Of a DNA stretch of 64,000 bases, positions 7,318 through 15,734 are shown piece by piece. The notes under the pieces were generated by a model. The model did not search any database. It was not told where the DNA came from and saw nothing but the letters and a program-made list of their open reading frames with translations. Position 1 is the first letter of the stretch; each line of letters starts with the position of its first letter. Origin of the DNA: Mumia sp. ZJ1417 (lineage in GTDB: Bacteria > Actinomycetota > Actinomycetes > Propionibacteriales > Nocardioidaceae); contig NZ_CP059901.1 in the NCBI RefSeq assembly GCF_014127285.1, forward strand, positions 372,001 to 436,000. Reading direction: 5' to 3'. The position numbers and the translations under genes were made by a program.

Positions 7318-9579
7318 GTGGCATACGACCCCGCAGGCACGGCTGCAGACACTGACGTCAACGGGATCCGCACGGTCATGCGGATCAAGGTGTTCCGTCG
7401 GTTCTGGGCTGCGCTCGGGCTGGCGTCGCTCGCCGACTGGATCGGCCTGCTCGCGCTGACGGCGTTCGCCAACTCGCTCGCCGAGGGCTACGCCGGCAAG
7501 AACTTCGCGATCGCCGCCGTCCTTTTCGCGCGGCTGGCGCCGGCGCTGGTGATCGGCCCGTTCGGCGGCTACGTCGCCGACCGCATGGACCGCCGCGTCA
7601 CGCTGACGGCGGGGCTCTTCCTGCGGGCGGTGATCTTTGCGAGTATCCCGCTGGTCGGCACGCTGTGGTGGCTGGTGGTCGCGACCGTGCTCATCGAGGC
7701 CGTCAACGCCGTCTGGATGCCGACCAAGGACGCGACCGTCCCGACACTGGTGCCCCGCGAGAACCTCGAGGACGCCAACCGCCTCAACCTCGCCACCACG
7801 TACGGGTCGGCGCTGCCGGCCGCGGCGCTCTTCATCGTCGCGACGTGGCTCACGAAGGCGGTCGACGGGCTCTTCCCGGTCTCGATCCCCGACGTCGACC
7901 CGACGATGTACATGGTGGCGATCCTCTTCGCGCTCGGCGGCCTGGTGATCCTCGGTGCGCGCGAGATCCCCGCAGGCGCTGGTGCCGACGAGCAGGTCGG
8001 CGTGTGGCGCACGATCGCCGACGGCTGGGCGTACGTCTTCCGTACGCCGCTGGTGCGCGGGCTGGTCCTCGGGATCGTCGGCGCGTTCGGGTGCGGCGGC
8101 GTCGTCATCGGGCTCGGGCGTGTCTTCGTCGGAGACCTCGGTGCAGGCGACCCCGGCTACGGCACCTTATTCGGTGCGGTGTTCCTCGGCCTCGGCCTCG
8201 GCATGTGGCGCGGCCCCAAGGTCCTCGTCCAGGTGAGCCGCCCACGGATGTTCGGCGTCGCGCTGGTCGGAGCGGGCCTCGGTCTCCTTGTCGTCGCGCT
8301 TGTGCACAACATGGCGCTCGTGACGATCTTTGTGACGCTCGTCGGGTTCTGCGCCGGCGTCGCCTGGATCACCGGCTACACCCTGCTCGGGCTCGAGGTC
8401 GAAGAGGAGATGCGCGGACGCACGTTCGCGTTCGTGCAGTCCCTCGTCCGGCTCGTGCTGTCCGGCGTCCTCGCGATCGCGCCGCTCGTCGCCGGACTCA
8501 TCGGCAGCCACACGATCGAGCTGCGCGACCTCGGCGACTTCACCTACACCGGCTCGCAGATCGCGATCCTCATCGCGGCGCTGATCGCGACCGTCTTCGG
8601 CCTGGTCTCGTTCCGCCAGATGAACGACCGGCACGGCCTCACGCTGCTCGCCGAGCTCAAGCAGGACGCGGCGACGGCTCCTTCGTACTCCACGAGCGGG
8701 CTGTTCATCGCGTTCGAGGGTGGTGAGGGTGCAGGCAAGTCCACGCAGGCGTGGATGCTCGCCGAGGCCCTGCGCGCCGACGGCTACCGCGTGCTCCTCA
8801 CCCGCGAGCCGGGAGCCACGCCGGTCGGCGAGAAGATTCGCGCCATCCTGCTCGACCCTGCGACGGGCGAGCTCGCGCCCCGCGCCGAGGCGCTGCTCTA
8901 CGCCGCGGACAAGGCCGACCACCTTGAGAAGGAGGTCAACCCGGCGCTTGCGCGAGGCGAGATCGTGATCACCGACCGCTACGTCGACTCCGCCCTCGCC
9001 TACCAGTCGGGCGGGCGCGCGCTCGATCTCGACGAGGTCGAGGCCGTGGCACGGTGGGCGACCTCGCGGCTGCGGCCGCACCTCACGGTGCTGCTCGACG
9101 TCGACCCCACGCTGGGTCGCTCGCGCTTCGGCGAGGCCGACCGTCTCGAGGCGGAGCCGGAGGAGTTCCACCAGCGCGTGCGCGAGACGTTCCTCGAGCT
9201 CGCCTCGAAGGACCGCGACCACTACATGGTGGTGCGCGCCGACCGCGACGTCGTCGACATCGCCGACGCCGTCCTCGACCGTGTGCAGCCCCTGCTCGGT
9301 CACGTGGAGCGCGTGATCGCGCCGCTGCGACCGCCGCCGCCGGGATCGCCGTTCGAGGAGCACGAGCAGCCGGACGAGGGCGGCCCCGACGACGACACCC
9401 GGATCGACCCGAGCGCGCTCGAGGAGCGCGTCGAGTCGTTCGAGGAGGCGTTCGTCGGGTACGACACGGTGGCCGAGGGCGGCGATCCTGCCCAGGCCGA
9501 CACGGAGGAGGCGGGCCCCGACCGCGATTCCGACGCCGGGCGTACGGACGGTGCGTACGGGCGTGGAGGCGACCGGTGA
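7318..9579 (+). CDS. tmk: Fusion of an MFS-like membrane domain with thymidylate kinase
   Basis: A 753-residue two-part protein. Residues about 20-440 form a major-facilitator-like domain of ten to twelve membrane segments ('GGYVADRMDRRVTL' is the MFS loop 2-3 motif). Residues about 460-660 are a complete dTMP kinase: P-loop 'FEGGEGAGKST', 'LTREPGATPVGEKIR' and 'TDRYVDSALAYQ'. The rest is an acidic tail. The kinase makes dTDP from dTMP; the membrane part is of unknown transport function and would tether the enzyme. No second tmk is visible here. GTG 7318 follows TACTCT by 6 bases (leaderless-like). The gene overlaps holB by GTGA, a common tmk-holB pairing. Confidence 0.9.
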   Translation: MAYDPAGTAADTDVNGIRTVMRIKVFRRFWAALGLASLADWIGLLALTAFANSLAEGYAGKNFAIAAVLFARLAPALVIGPFGGYVADRMDRRVTLTAGLFLRAVIFASIPLVGTLWWLVVATVLIEAVNAVWMPTKDATVPTLVPRENLEDANRLNLATTYGSALPAAALFIVATWLTKAVDGLFPVSIPDVDPTMYMVAILFALGGLVILGAREIPAGAGADEQVGVWRTIADGWAYVFRTPLVRGLVLGIVGAFGCGGVVIGLGRVFVGDLGAGDPGYGTLFGAVFLGLGLGMWRGPKVLVQVSRPRMFGVALVGAGLGLLVVALVHNMALVTIFVTLVGFCAGVAWITGYTLLGLEVEEEMRGRTFAFVQSLVRLVLSGVLAIAPLVAGLIGSHTIELRDLGDFTYTGSQIAILIAALIATVFGLVSFRQMNDRHGLTLLAELKQDAATAPSYSTSGLFIAFEGGEGAGKSTQAWMLAEALRADGYRVLLTREPGATPVGEKIRAILLDPATGELAPRAEALLYAADKADHLEKEVNPALARGEIVITDRYVDSALAYQSGGRALDLDEVEAVARWATSRLRPHLTVLLDVDPTLGRSRFGEADRLEAEPEEFHQRVRETFLELASKDRDHYMVVRADRDVVDIADAVLDRVQPLLGHVERVIAPLRPPPPGSPFEEHEQPDEGGPDDDTRIDPSALEERVESFEEAFVGYDTVAEGGDPAQADTEEAGPDRDSDAGRTDGAYGRGGDR

Positions 9580-10733
9580 CCGTCTGGGACGACCTTGTCG
9601 GTCAGGACGCGGTCGTGGCGACCCTCCGGTCGGCGGTGGCCTCGGCGCAGGAGCGCCTCGCAGGCGGTCCCGGCCCCGCGATGACCCACGCGTGGCTGTT
9701 CACCGGCCCGCCGGGCTCAGGCCGGTCCAACGCCGCGCGCGCGTTCGCCGCCGCGCTCCAGTGCGAGTCCGGGGGCTGTGGCGAGTGCCGGGCGTGCCGT
9801 ACCGCGCTGACGGGCGCGCACGCCGACGTGGCGCTGGTCAGCACGGACGGGCTGAGCATCGACGTCGGCGAGGTGCGTGAGCAGGTACGCATGGCCGCGA
9901 TGCGACCCGTGCAAGGACGCTGGCAGGTCGTCGTCGTCGAAGACGCCGACCGGCTGACCGAGAAGGCGGCCGACGCGCTGCTCAAGAGCCTCGAGGAGCC
10001 TCCGCCCCGTACGGTCTGGATGCTGTGCGCACCCACCGCCGAGGACGTGATCGTGACGATCAGGTCGCGCTCGCGCCAGGTCGTGCTGCGCACGCCTCCG
10101 ATCGCAGCCGTCGCCAAGATGCTCGCCGAGCGCGAGCAGGTGTCGCCCGAGCTCGCACTGCAGGCCGCACAGGCCTCGCAGGGCCACGTGGGTCGCGCGC
10201 GGGCCCTTGCCACGAAGGAGGCGGTGCGCGAGCGCCGGCGGACCGTCCTCGCGATCCCCGGATCGCTGACCTCGCTCGGCGCCTGCCTGGACGCCGCGGC
10301 GACGATCACCCAGACCGCCCAGGCACAGGCCGACGAGGTGGCCGAGCGGCTCGAGGGCGCGGAGCGCGACGCGCTCAAGATGGAGTTCGGCGTCGAGGAC
10401 CGCGGGCGCCGGCCGGCTGGCTACGCGGGTCGGCTCGGGTCCTTGGAGAAGGACCAGAAGCGCCGCCGTACGCGCATCGCCCGTGACTCGATCGACGGCG
10501 TCCTCATCGACCTGCTGTCGTTCTATCGCGACGTGCTCGCGTTGCAGACGGCGCCAGGCGCCGAGCTCGTCAATGCCGACGTCGCGGCGAGCGTCGCCGA
10601 CCTTGCGGGTTCAGGTCCGCCCGAGCAGACCCTCCAGCGGATCGAGGCCATCCTTGCGTGCCGTAGGGCACTCGAGGCCAACGCGGCTCCGCAGCTCGCC
10701 CTCGAGAACCTTCTTCTCACGCTGCGCCGCTGA
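9576..10733 (+). CDS. holB: DNA polymerase III subunit delta-prime
   Basis: A 385-residue clamp-loader subunit. It has an AAA+ fold with an altered P-loop ('TGPPGSGRSN', lacking the usual Lys-Ser/Thr), a zinc module 'CESGGCGECRAC' typical of delta-prime and gamma/tau, then 'VEDADRLTEKAADALLKSLEEPP', which is the DEAD-box-like region plus sensor. A degenerate P-loop is normal for delta-prime, which does not hydrolyse ATP. The start is the GTG at 9576 that overlaps the tmk stop; longer readings into tmk are out of frame with it. It works with the delta and gamma/tau subunits to load the sliding clamp. Confidence 0.92.
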   Translation: MTVWDDLVGQDAVVATLRSAVASAQERLAGGPGPAMTHAWLFTGPPGSGRSNAARAFAAALQCESGGCGECRACRTALTGAHADVALVSTDGLSIDVGEVREQVRMAAMRPVQGRWQVVVVEDADRLTEKAADALLKSLEEPPPRTVWMLCAPTAEDVIVTIRSRSRQVVLRTPPIAAVAKMLAEREQVSPELALQAAQASQGHVGRARALATKEAVRERRRTVLAIPGSLTSLGACLDAAATITQTAQAQADEVAERLEGAERDALKMEFGVEDRGRRPAGYAGRLGSLEKDQKRRRTRIARDSIDGVLIDLLSFYRDVLALQTAPGAELVNADVAASVADLAGSGPPEQTLQRIEAILACRRALEANAAPQLALENLLLTLRR

Positions 10734-10826
10734 GTCTGCCCCCTGTGGACGCCCGCCGACCGTCGTCGGCGAACTCCCGTACGGTGGCATGCACGATCGA
10801 GTTCGCCTTCACGGAGGGAGCACGGA

Positions 10827-12365
10827 GTGCGTGGTCGCAAGAGTGCCGCGGGTCTTCTCGCAGGTCTGGTCCTCGTCGCCGCCTGCGGCAGTGCCGAGGA
10901 CACGCGTGACTCGGCGCTGTCCGCGACAGCGCCATCCGACGCTCCGACCTCGGCGACCGGCGGCGACGTCGCTCCGGAGCTCGCCACGTTCTACGAGCAG
11001 GACGTCGCGTGGACCGCGTGCGGCCGCTATGAGTGCGCGAGCGCCGAGGTACCCGTCGACTATGCCGATCCGATCGGTGAGCGACTCACCCTCAAGATGA
11101 GGCGGCTGCCTGCAGGTGACCAGCGGGCGCGTCGGGGGTCGCTGTTCATCAACCCGGGTGGTCCCGGCGGCTCCGGTGTCGACTACGTCGCGCAGTTCAC
11201 CGCGGTCGCCGGCGACGACCTCCTCGACGCCTACGACGTCGTCGGCTTCGACCCGCGGGGGGTCGGTGCGAGCACACCGCTGGAGTGCGCGACGACCGCG
11301 CAGCTCGACGCCTACGTCAACACCGACCCGACTCCCGACGACGCGACCGAGGAGCAAGCGTTCTACGACGCGGCGCTCACGCTCGGGGAGCGGTGCGAGT
11401 CCGAGGGTGGCGAGCTCGCCGGCCACGTCTCGACTGTCGAGGTCGCCAAGGACCTCGACATCCTGCGCGCCGTCGTGGGCGATCCGACGCTGAGCTACTT
11501 CGGCGCCTCGTACGGCACGATGATCGGCGCGACCTATGCCCAGCTGTTCCCCAAGCGTTCAGGTCGGCTCGTGCTCGACGGTGCCATCGACCCGTCGCTC
11601 GACTCCGAGGGCCTCAACAAGGGCCAGGCCGAGGGCTTCCAGACCGCGCTTCGGGCCTACCTCGAGTCGTGCACCAAGCAGGCCGACTGCCCGCTCGGCA
11701 ACGACGTCGACACGGCGCAGCAGCGCCTGTCCGACTTCCTCTCGGGTCTCGACACCACGCCGCTGAAGACCTCGACCGAGGGTCGGCCGCTGACCGAGGC
11801 GATGGGCTTCTACGGCATCGCCGTGACCCTCTACAACGCCGACTACTGGGAGCTGCTCACCCGTGCACTCCGCCAGGGGCTCCGGGGCAACGGCACGCAG
11901 CTCCTCTTCCTCGCCGACACCTACCTCTCGCGCGGCGAGAACGGCTACGAAGACAACTCGGTCATCGCGCTCGTCGCGGTCAACTGCCTCGACGACCCCT
12001 CGACGATGACGCTCGAGCAGGCGCGCGAGTCGGTGCCCGAGTTCGACTCGGTGTCGCCCGTGTTCGGTGACAACTTCGCCTGGTCGCCAGTGACGTGCAC
12101 CGCGTGGCCGATCAAGCCGGCCCAGGAGGCACCCGAGATCCGAGCCGAGGGCGCGCCACCGATCGTGGTCGTCGGCACGACGCGAGACCCAGCGACGCCC
12201 TACCAGTGGTCCGAGGCGATGGCCGAACAGCTCGCGTCGGGGGTGCTCGTGACGCGCGACGGCGACGGCCACACCGGCTACGCGATGGGCAACGAGTGCG
12301 TCGACGACGCGATCGACGACTACCTCGTCACCGGGACTCCACCCCGCGAGGGCTTGACGTGCTGA
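10827..12365 (+). CDS. Secreted lipoprotein alpha/beta hydrolase, TAP-like (tripeptidyl aminopeptidase type)
   Basis: A 512-residue exported hydrolase. A lipoprotein signal ends at 'LVLVAAC' with lipidated Cys20. The catalytic triad is visible: Ser228 in 'FGASYGTM', Asp in 'TRDPATPY' and His in 'GDGHTGY'. The oxyanion segment 'INPGGPGGSG' and the C-terminal TAP-like domain match the Streptomyces SlpD/SlpE and tripeptidyl aminopeptidase group, which removes N-terminal tripeptides outside the cell. GTG 10827 follows GGAGGGA by 7 bases. It is a single gene ended by an inverted repeat at 12502-12548. Other substrates (esters, amides) are possible in this family. Confidence 0.88.
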   Translation: MRGRKSAAGLLAGLVLVAACGSAEDTRDSALSATAPSDAPTSATGGDVAPELATFYEQDVAWTACGRYECASAEVPVDYADPIGERLTLKMRRLPAGDQRARRGSLFINPGGPGGSGVDYVAQFTAVAGDDLLDAYDVVGFDPRGVGASTPLECATTAQLDAYVNTDPTPDDATEEQAFYDAALTLGERCESEGGELAGHVSTVEVAKDLDILRAVVGDPTLSYFGASYGTMIGATYAQLFPKRSGRLVLDGAIDPSLDSEGLNKGQAEGFQTALRAYLESCTKQADCPLGNDVDTAQQRLSDFLSGLDTTPLKTSTEGRPLTEAMGFYGIAVTLYNADYWELLTRALRQGLRGNGTQLLFLADTYLSRGENGYEDNSVIALVAVNCLDDPSTMTLEQARESVPEFDSVSPVFGDNFAWSPVTCTAWPIKPAQEAPEIRAEGAPPIVVVGTTRDPATPYQWSEAMAEQLASGVLVTRDGDGHTGYAMGNECVDDAIDDYLVTGTPPREGLTC

Positions 12366-12501
12366 CCCCGCCGTTGATCGAGTAGGGGCATGGCGCGAGC
12401 CGCGTGATGGCCCCCGCCTCGTGGAGACCGACCCCCGATCGCCGGGTCGGGTGTGCGATTCCCCCGTCCGCACCCGGCCCGGCTTCCACGTTCGCCGTAC
12501 G

Positions 12502-12548
12502 AACGACGAGGCGTTTCGCCCACATGCTGGCCCAAACGCCTCATCGTC
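12502..12548. terminator. Inverted repeat, probable bidirectional terminator
   Basis: Arms 12502-12516 and 12534-12548 (core acgaggcgttt / aaacgcctcat) pair over 15 bases with two imperfect positions and a 17-base loop. It lies between the convergent peptidase gene and fic. No U-tract follows, as is common in actinobacteria. The rest of 12366-12566 shows nothing else I can support. Confidence 0.5.
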
Positions 12549-12566
12549 TTGTCGGGTCTCAGGAAG

Positions 12567-13649
12567 TCACTCCGGACGGGTGAGCACGTCGAGGAACTCG
12601 TGGTTGACGAAGAGCCGTTCGCGACCCACCTTGATGTCGTGCAGCAGACCGACGTCCACGAGAGCGCGTAACCATGTCGAGGCCGTTTGTCGTGAGACGT
12701 CGCATCGGTCGACCACCGTGCCGATCCGGCAGTACGGCTGCTCGAACAGCACGGCGAGGAACTGCGCGTCGCGGCCGCCCGGCGTTGCCGTCCGCGCTCG
12801 TTCGGCGATCTCGTCCTGGCACGAGCGGATCGCGCTGATCTTGCGTGTGGTGGAGAGCGCGGACTCACTGACGACCGAGAGCATGTAGAGGATCCATTCG
12901 ATCCAGTCACCGTCGACGGTGACGGCACGCAGAAGCCGGTAGTAGTCGTTCTTACGGGCGATGATCGACCGGGAGAGATAAAGAATCGGCTCGTCGAGGA
13001 GCCCGGCTTCGATGAGCATGAGGATGTTGATCACACGCCCCGTACGCCCGTTGCCGTCGTGAAAGGGGTGGATCGCCTCGAACTGGTAGTGGGCGACCGC
13101 CATCCGTACGAGCGGGTCGAGGTCGTCCTCGGCGTGGACGAAGCGCTCCCAGGCTGCCAGCTTCTCGCGGATCAACGAGGCGCCTTCGGGTGGAGCGTAG
13201 ATGATCTCTCGGGACACGGGATTCGCAATCCTCGTACCCGGCACTGCGCGCACGTCCATCTCGCGACCTTGGAGACGGGTGCAGATCATCGCTGTGGTCC
13301 GCGTGGAGAGTGGCCGCTTCCTGATGGCGTCGACTCCGGCGAAGAGCGCGCCCCGGTAGCGTAGGGCTTCTTTCGTCGCGTGATCTCCGCCCTCGGAGTC
13401 GGCATGCTTGAAGAGCTCGTCCGCCGTGGTGACGATGTTCTCGATCTCGGAGCTGGCTTGCGCCTCGAGGAGAGGAACGGCATGGATCAGGACGTTCGGG
13501 TTGGGCAGCAGCCGACCGGCCTGAGCGAGTGTCGCCAAGGCGGCACGTGCCTCGATCGCTGCCTTGAGCACGCGCTTGGGTTCGAGGTCGATGTCGAGGG
13601 GAGGCAACGGCGGCAGGTCGTTGTACGGGATCTCCGGGTCCCACGACAT
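12567..13649 (-). CDS. Fic-domain protein (AMPylase type) with class II inhibitory motif and C-terminal winged helix
   Basis: A 360-residue Fic protein. The catalytic motif 'HPFHDGNGRTGR' is intact, so it should transfer a nucleotide (usually AMP) to a target hydroxyl. The N-terminal 'SSEIEN' matches the inhibitory motif (S/T)xxxE(G/N), placed before the Fic core as in class II proteins, so it is auto-inhibited and needs no separate antitoxin. The C-terminus carries a DNA-binding-like helix-turn-helix ('CDVSRQTASTWLRALVDVG'). No partner gene adjoins it. Upstream, an imperfect palindrome (acatgtgttaa at 13646-13656, ttaacatgt at 13702-13710) could be its own operator. The target is unknown. 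Confidence 0.9.
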   Translation of the reverse strand: MSWDPEIPYNDLPPLPPLDIDLEPKRVLKAAIEARAALATLAQAGRLLPNPNVLIHAVPLLEAQASSEIENIVTTADELFKHADSEGGDHATKEALRYRGALFAGVDAIRKRPLSTRTTAMICTRLQGREMDVRAVPGTRIANPVSREIIYAPPEGASLIREKLAAWERFVHAEDDLDPLVRMAVAHYQFEAIHPFHDGNGRTGRVINILMLIEAGLLDEPILYLSRSIIARKNDYYRLLRAVTVDGDWIEWILYMLSVVSESALSTTRKISAIRSCQDEIAERARTATPGGRDAQFLAVLFEQPYCRIGTVVDRCDVSRQTASTWLRALVDVGLLHDIKVGRERLFVNHEFLDVLTRPE

Positions 13650-13769
13650 GTGTTAACTCCTTCGACTGGTTCTCCGGATACGTTAAAAGAACGAGGAAAA
13701 CTTAACATGTCGTCCGGACATGGTGAAGCACCGAACATGTTTCCCGAGGGTGCTGCCGTGCCGTACGGG

Positions 13770-14171
13770 CTACGGCAAGCGGCCGAGGATGCGGTCGACG
13801 TCGACGAGGATCGTGACGCGGTCCGGGTTCTCGCGGGGCTGCTGATAGCGCTCGGCGTACCGGCGGACGGACTCGGCGATCTCGTCCGGGTCCCGGCTCA
13901 CGCGCGCAACGCCTTCGAGGGTGACCCAGTAGCCGCGGTCGATGTGGCACAACGCCACGCGCGCGCCACCCTCCCCGGCAGCCTCGATGTTGCGGACCTT
14001 CGTCGAGCCGTCGTTCGTGATGACGCGCGCCGTCCGCGTCTCCGCGTCGTACGTGACGCCGACCGGGACGACGTGCGGGGTGCCGTCCTTGCGGGGCGTC
14101 GTGAGCGTGGCGAGGTGGCGGTCGCCCATGAAGATGACCAGCGCCGGGTCGTCGTACGCGAGGCGCGGCAT
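13770..14171 (-). CDS. PPOX-class (F420/FMN-dependent split-barrel) protein
   Basis: A 133-residue split-barrel flavin/deazaflavin-binding protein similar in layout to mycobacterial Rv1155-type PPOX proteins: 'LATLTTPRKDGTPHVVPVGVTYD' near the N-terminus, 'TKVRNIEAAGEGGARVALC', and a conserved Trp in 'GYWVTLEGVARV'. Such proteins bind F420 or FMN and reduce or sense small molecules; the substrate is unknown. ATG 14171 overlaps the chorismate mutase stop (ATGA), so the true start is here rather than in the longer frame running through that gene. Confidence 0.82.
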   Translation of the reverse strand: MPRLAYDDPALVIFMGDRHLATLTTPRKDGTPHVVPVGVTYDAETRTARVITNDGSTKVRNIEAAGEGGARVALCHIDRGYWVTLEGVARVSRDPDEIAESVRRYAERYQQPRENPDRVTILVDVDRILGRLP

Positions 14172-14506
14172 CAGCCTCGGAACGCCTCGTGGTGGCGGAT
14201 GACCTCGGAGATGATGAAGTTGAGGAACTTCTCCGCGAACGCCGGGTCGAGATCGGCGTCGACCGCCAGGGCGCGCAGGCGAGCGATCTGACGGGCCTCG
14301 CGCTCGGGATCGGCCGGCGGGAGGTTGTGCTCGGCCTTCAGACGGCCCACCCGCTTGGTGCACCGGAACCGCTCGGCGAGGATGTGGACCAGCGCCGCGT
14401 CGATGTTGTCGATGCTCGCCCGCATCTCCTCGAGCTCGGTGATCACCGCCGGGTCGGGCGTGATCTGGGGCGTCGACTCGGGCGTCGGATCGAGGGGTTC
14501 GCTCAC
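14171..14506 (-). CDS. Chorismate mutase (AroQ class)
   Basis: A 111-residue AroQ-type helical protein: 'RASIDNIDAALVHILAERF' (first helix with the substrate-binding Arg), 'TKRVGRLKAEHNLPPADPERE' (Lys/Arg positions) and 'FLNFIISEVIRHH'. It converts chorismate to prephenate for Phe/Tyr synthesis, and the length is typical for a free-standing mutase. GTG 14506 is preferred because a TAGACT -10 hexamer sits just upstream, implying a leaderless start; an ATG at 14560 is less likely. It is transcribed away from the tRNA-Thr and co-transcribed with the PPOX gene. Confidence 0.82.
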   Translation of the reverse strand: MSEPLDPTPESTPQITPDPAVITELEEMRASIDNIDAALVHILAERFRCTKRVGRLKAEHNLPPADPEREARQIARLRALAVDADLDPAFAEKFLNFIISEVIRHHEAFRG

Positions 14507-14531
14507 GCGACAGGAGTCTACGGCCCCCGTT

Positions 14532-14561
14532 TTGGGCCGCCCGAACCGTCTCGGATACACT
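14532..14561 (+). promoter_or_regulatory. Probable promoter of tRNA-Thr
   Basis: TTGGGC (14532-14537) and TACACT (14556-14561) are spaced 18 bases, and the -10 element ends 36 bases before the mature tRNA. It fits a housekeeping sigma factor promoter with a moderate -35. Confidence 0.45.
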
Positions 14562-14597
14562 CGTCATCGGCCAGCGGGCGATCCTCGCGAGGCCGTC

Positions 14598-14670
14598 GCC
14601 GCTTTAGCTCAGTCGGCAGAGCGTCTCACTCGTAATGAGAAGGTCGTCGGTTCGATTCCGACAAGCGGCT
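14598..14670 (+). tRNA. tRNA-Thr (anticodon CGT)
   Basis: A full cloverleaf can be folded by eye: acceptor GCCGCTT / AAGCGGC, D stem GCTC/GAGC, anticodon stem TCTCA/TGAGA with loop CTCGTAA (anticodon CGT, codon ACG), T stem GTCGG/CCGAC with loop TTCGATT, discriminator T. CCA is not encoded. The 73 bases match a standard class I tRNA. Its 3' end faces a tyrosine-recombinase fragment, so it is a likely integration target. Confidence 0.96.
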
Positions 14671-14684
14671 CAACTAGTAAGTCC

Positions 14685-14716
14685 AGGTCAGAGGCTGCTT
14701 CTGCAGCCTCTGGCCT
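14685..14716 (+). terminator. Hairpin terminator after tRNA-Thr
   Basis: Stem cagaggctgc (14689-14698) and gcagcctctg (14703-14712), with a 4-base loop and outer pairs extending it to 14685-14716, lies 15 bases after the tRNA. The A-rich stretch further on does not give a classic U-tract. Confidence 0.65.
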
Positions 14717-14763
14717 GTTGGTTCCAGGCAAAAAATCCGGCCGGAGTGGCCATTCGAGTGGCC

Positions 14764-14955
14764 TTACTCATCATTGTCGCTCCCGAGCAGGTGCCCGAGC
14801 AGCTCCATGACCACGCGGGCCGGGACGCCGTGCTCGAGCATCAGGCTGGCCGCGGTGTGCCTGAGATCGTGTAGGCGGATCCTCCGGAGGCCGGCCCGCT
14901 TCAGGAGCAGCTGGAACGCGCGGTAGTCGCGAGCCCAGCTGCTACCGGCTGCCAT
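14764..14955 (-). pseudogene. Tyrosine recombinase (integrase) C-terminal fragment
   Basis: A 63-codon reading frame contains the box II region of phage-type integrases: 'RLHDLRHTAASLMLEHG' followed by 'VVMELLGH'. These carry the catalytic HxxR and the second His. The N-terminal core-binding domain is missing and no catalytic Tyr follows before the stop, so this is a remnant. It lies 94 bases from the 3' end of tRNA-Thr, pointing toward it, as integrases of tRNA-integrated elements often do. Between it and 15177 I see no other gene. Confidence 0.75.
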
Positions 14956-15177
14956 CGGTCGTGAATTGAATCAGCAGTTCACAAGCGTGTTGCTTATCGG
15001 GCGGTTCGGAATTCGAATGTGATGCTTGCCGATTCGAACTTCCTTCACCGCGTGAAAGGGACCAAAGTTGTGAAGCACCGTCAAGGCCGGCGCAGGTGAT
15101 CCTCGGCGCCGGGCACCCTGAGCACGAGGAGTGTGAGGGAAGGGAAGAGGCGGCGTCCATCGAGCGATCCTGGGGCA

Positions 15178-15700
15178 GTCCCCGACGTGATTCGAACGGC
15201 CGTCCTCGGCGCCGAGTTCGCCCCGGGCCAACGACTCGTCCAGGCGCTCCGCACTCCGCAATCTCGTGACCGAAGGACTCCTCGTGCGGATCGCCAACAG
15301 GGGAGCCCGCGTCCGGGTGGTCTCGTTGGAGGAGGCGACCGAGATCTGCGAGGTCCGCATGGTCGTCGAGGCGCTGTGCGCGGCGAAAGCTGCCGATCGC
15401 GTCGACGATGCCGCGAGAGCGCTCCTTCAGCAGATTGCGGCGGAGATGCGCATGGCGGTCGCTGCTGGTGACGTGTTCGGATACTCCGAGCTCAACCAAC
15501 GACCACCGGGCACTGCGGGACCTGGCTGGCAACGAGCCGCGTCCGACGTGCTCGACCGCCTCCACGGGCGGCTCGTCCGCCACCAGTTTGGGCTGGCAAC
15601 CCGCGGGCCGCGGGGGCAGCCGTGCGGCAGCACCTCGCCAGCGTCATCGAGTCCTTGGATCCTGCCGCCGACGCCATGGAGTGCACGCGCACGCCCGTCG
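15178..15700 (+). pseudogene. Decayed GntR/FCD regulator, paralogue of the one at 25628
   Basis: Segments in different frames match the intact regulator at 25628-26299 in order: 'VPDVIRTAVLGAEFAPGQRLV', then, after loss of about 20 codons, 'VTEGLLVRIANRGARVRV' with 'EVRMVVEALCAAKAA', then a frameshift near 15500, 'SDVLDRLHGRLVRHQF', then loss of about 28 codons before 'AVRQHLASVIESLDPAADAM'. At least two deletions and two frameshifts are needed, so it cannot make a working protein. Part of the helix-turn-helix is gone. It is convergent with the tannase-like gene. Close similarity to the intact copy suggests a duplication. Confidence 0.82.
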
Positions 15701-15734
15701 CGAGACGGGCCGTGCGCGCGCCGAACGGATCCGT

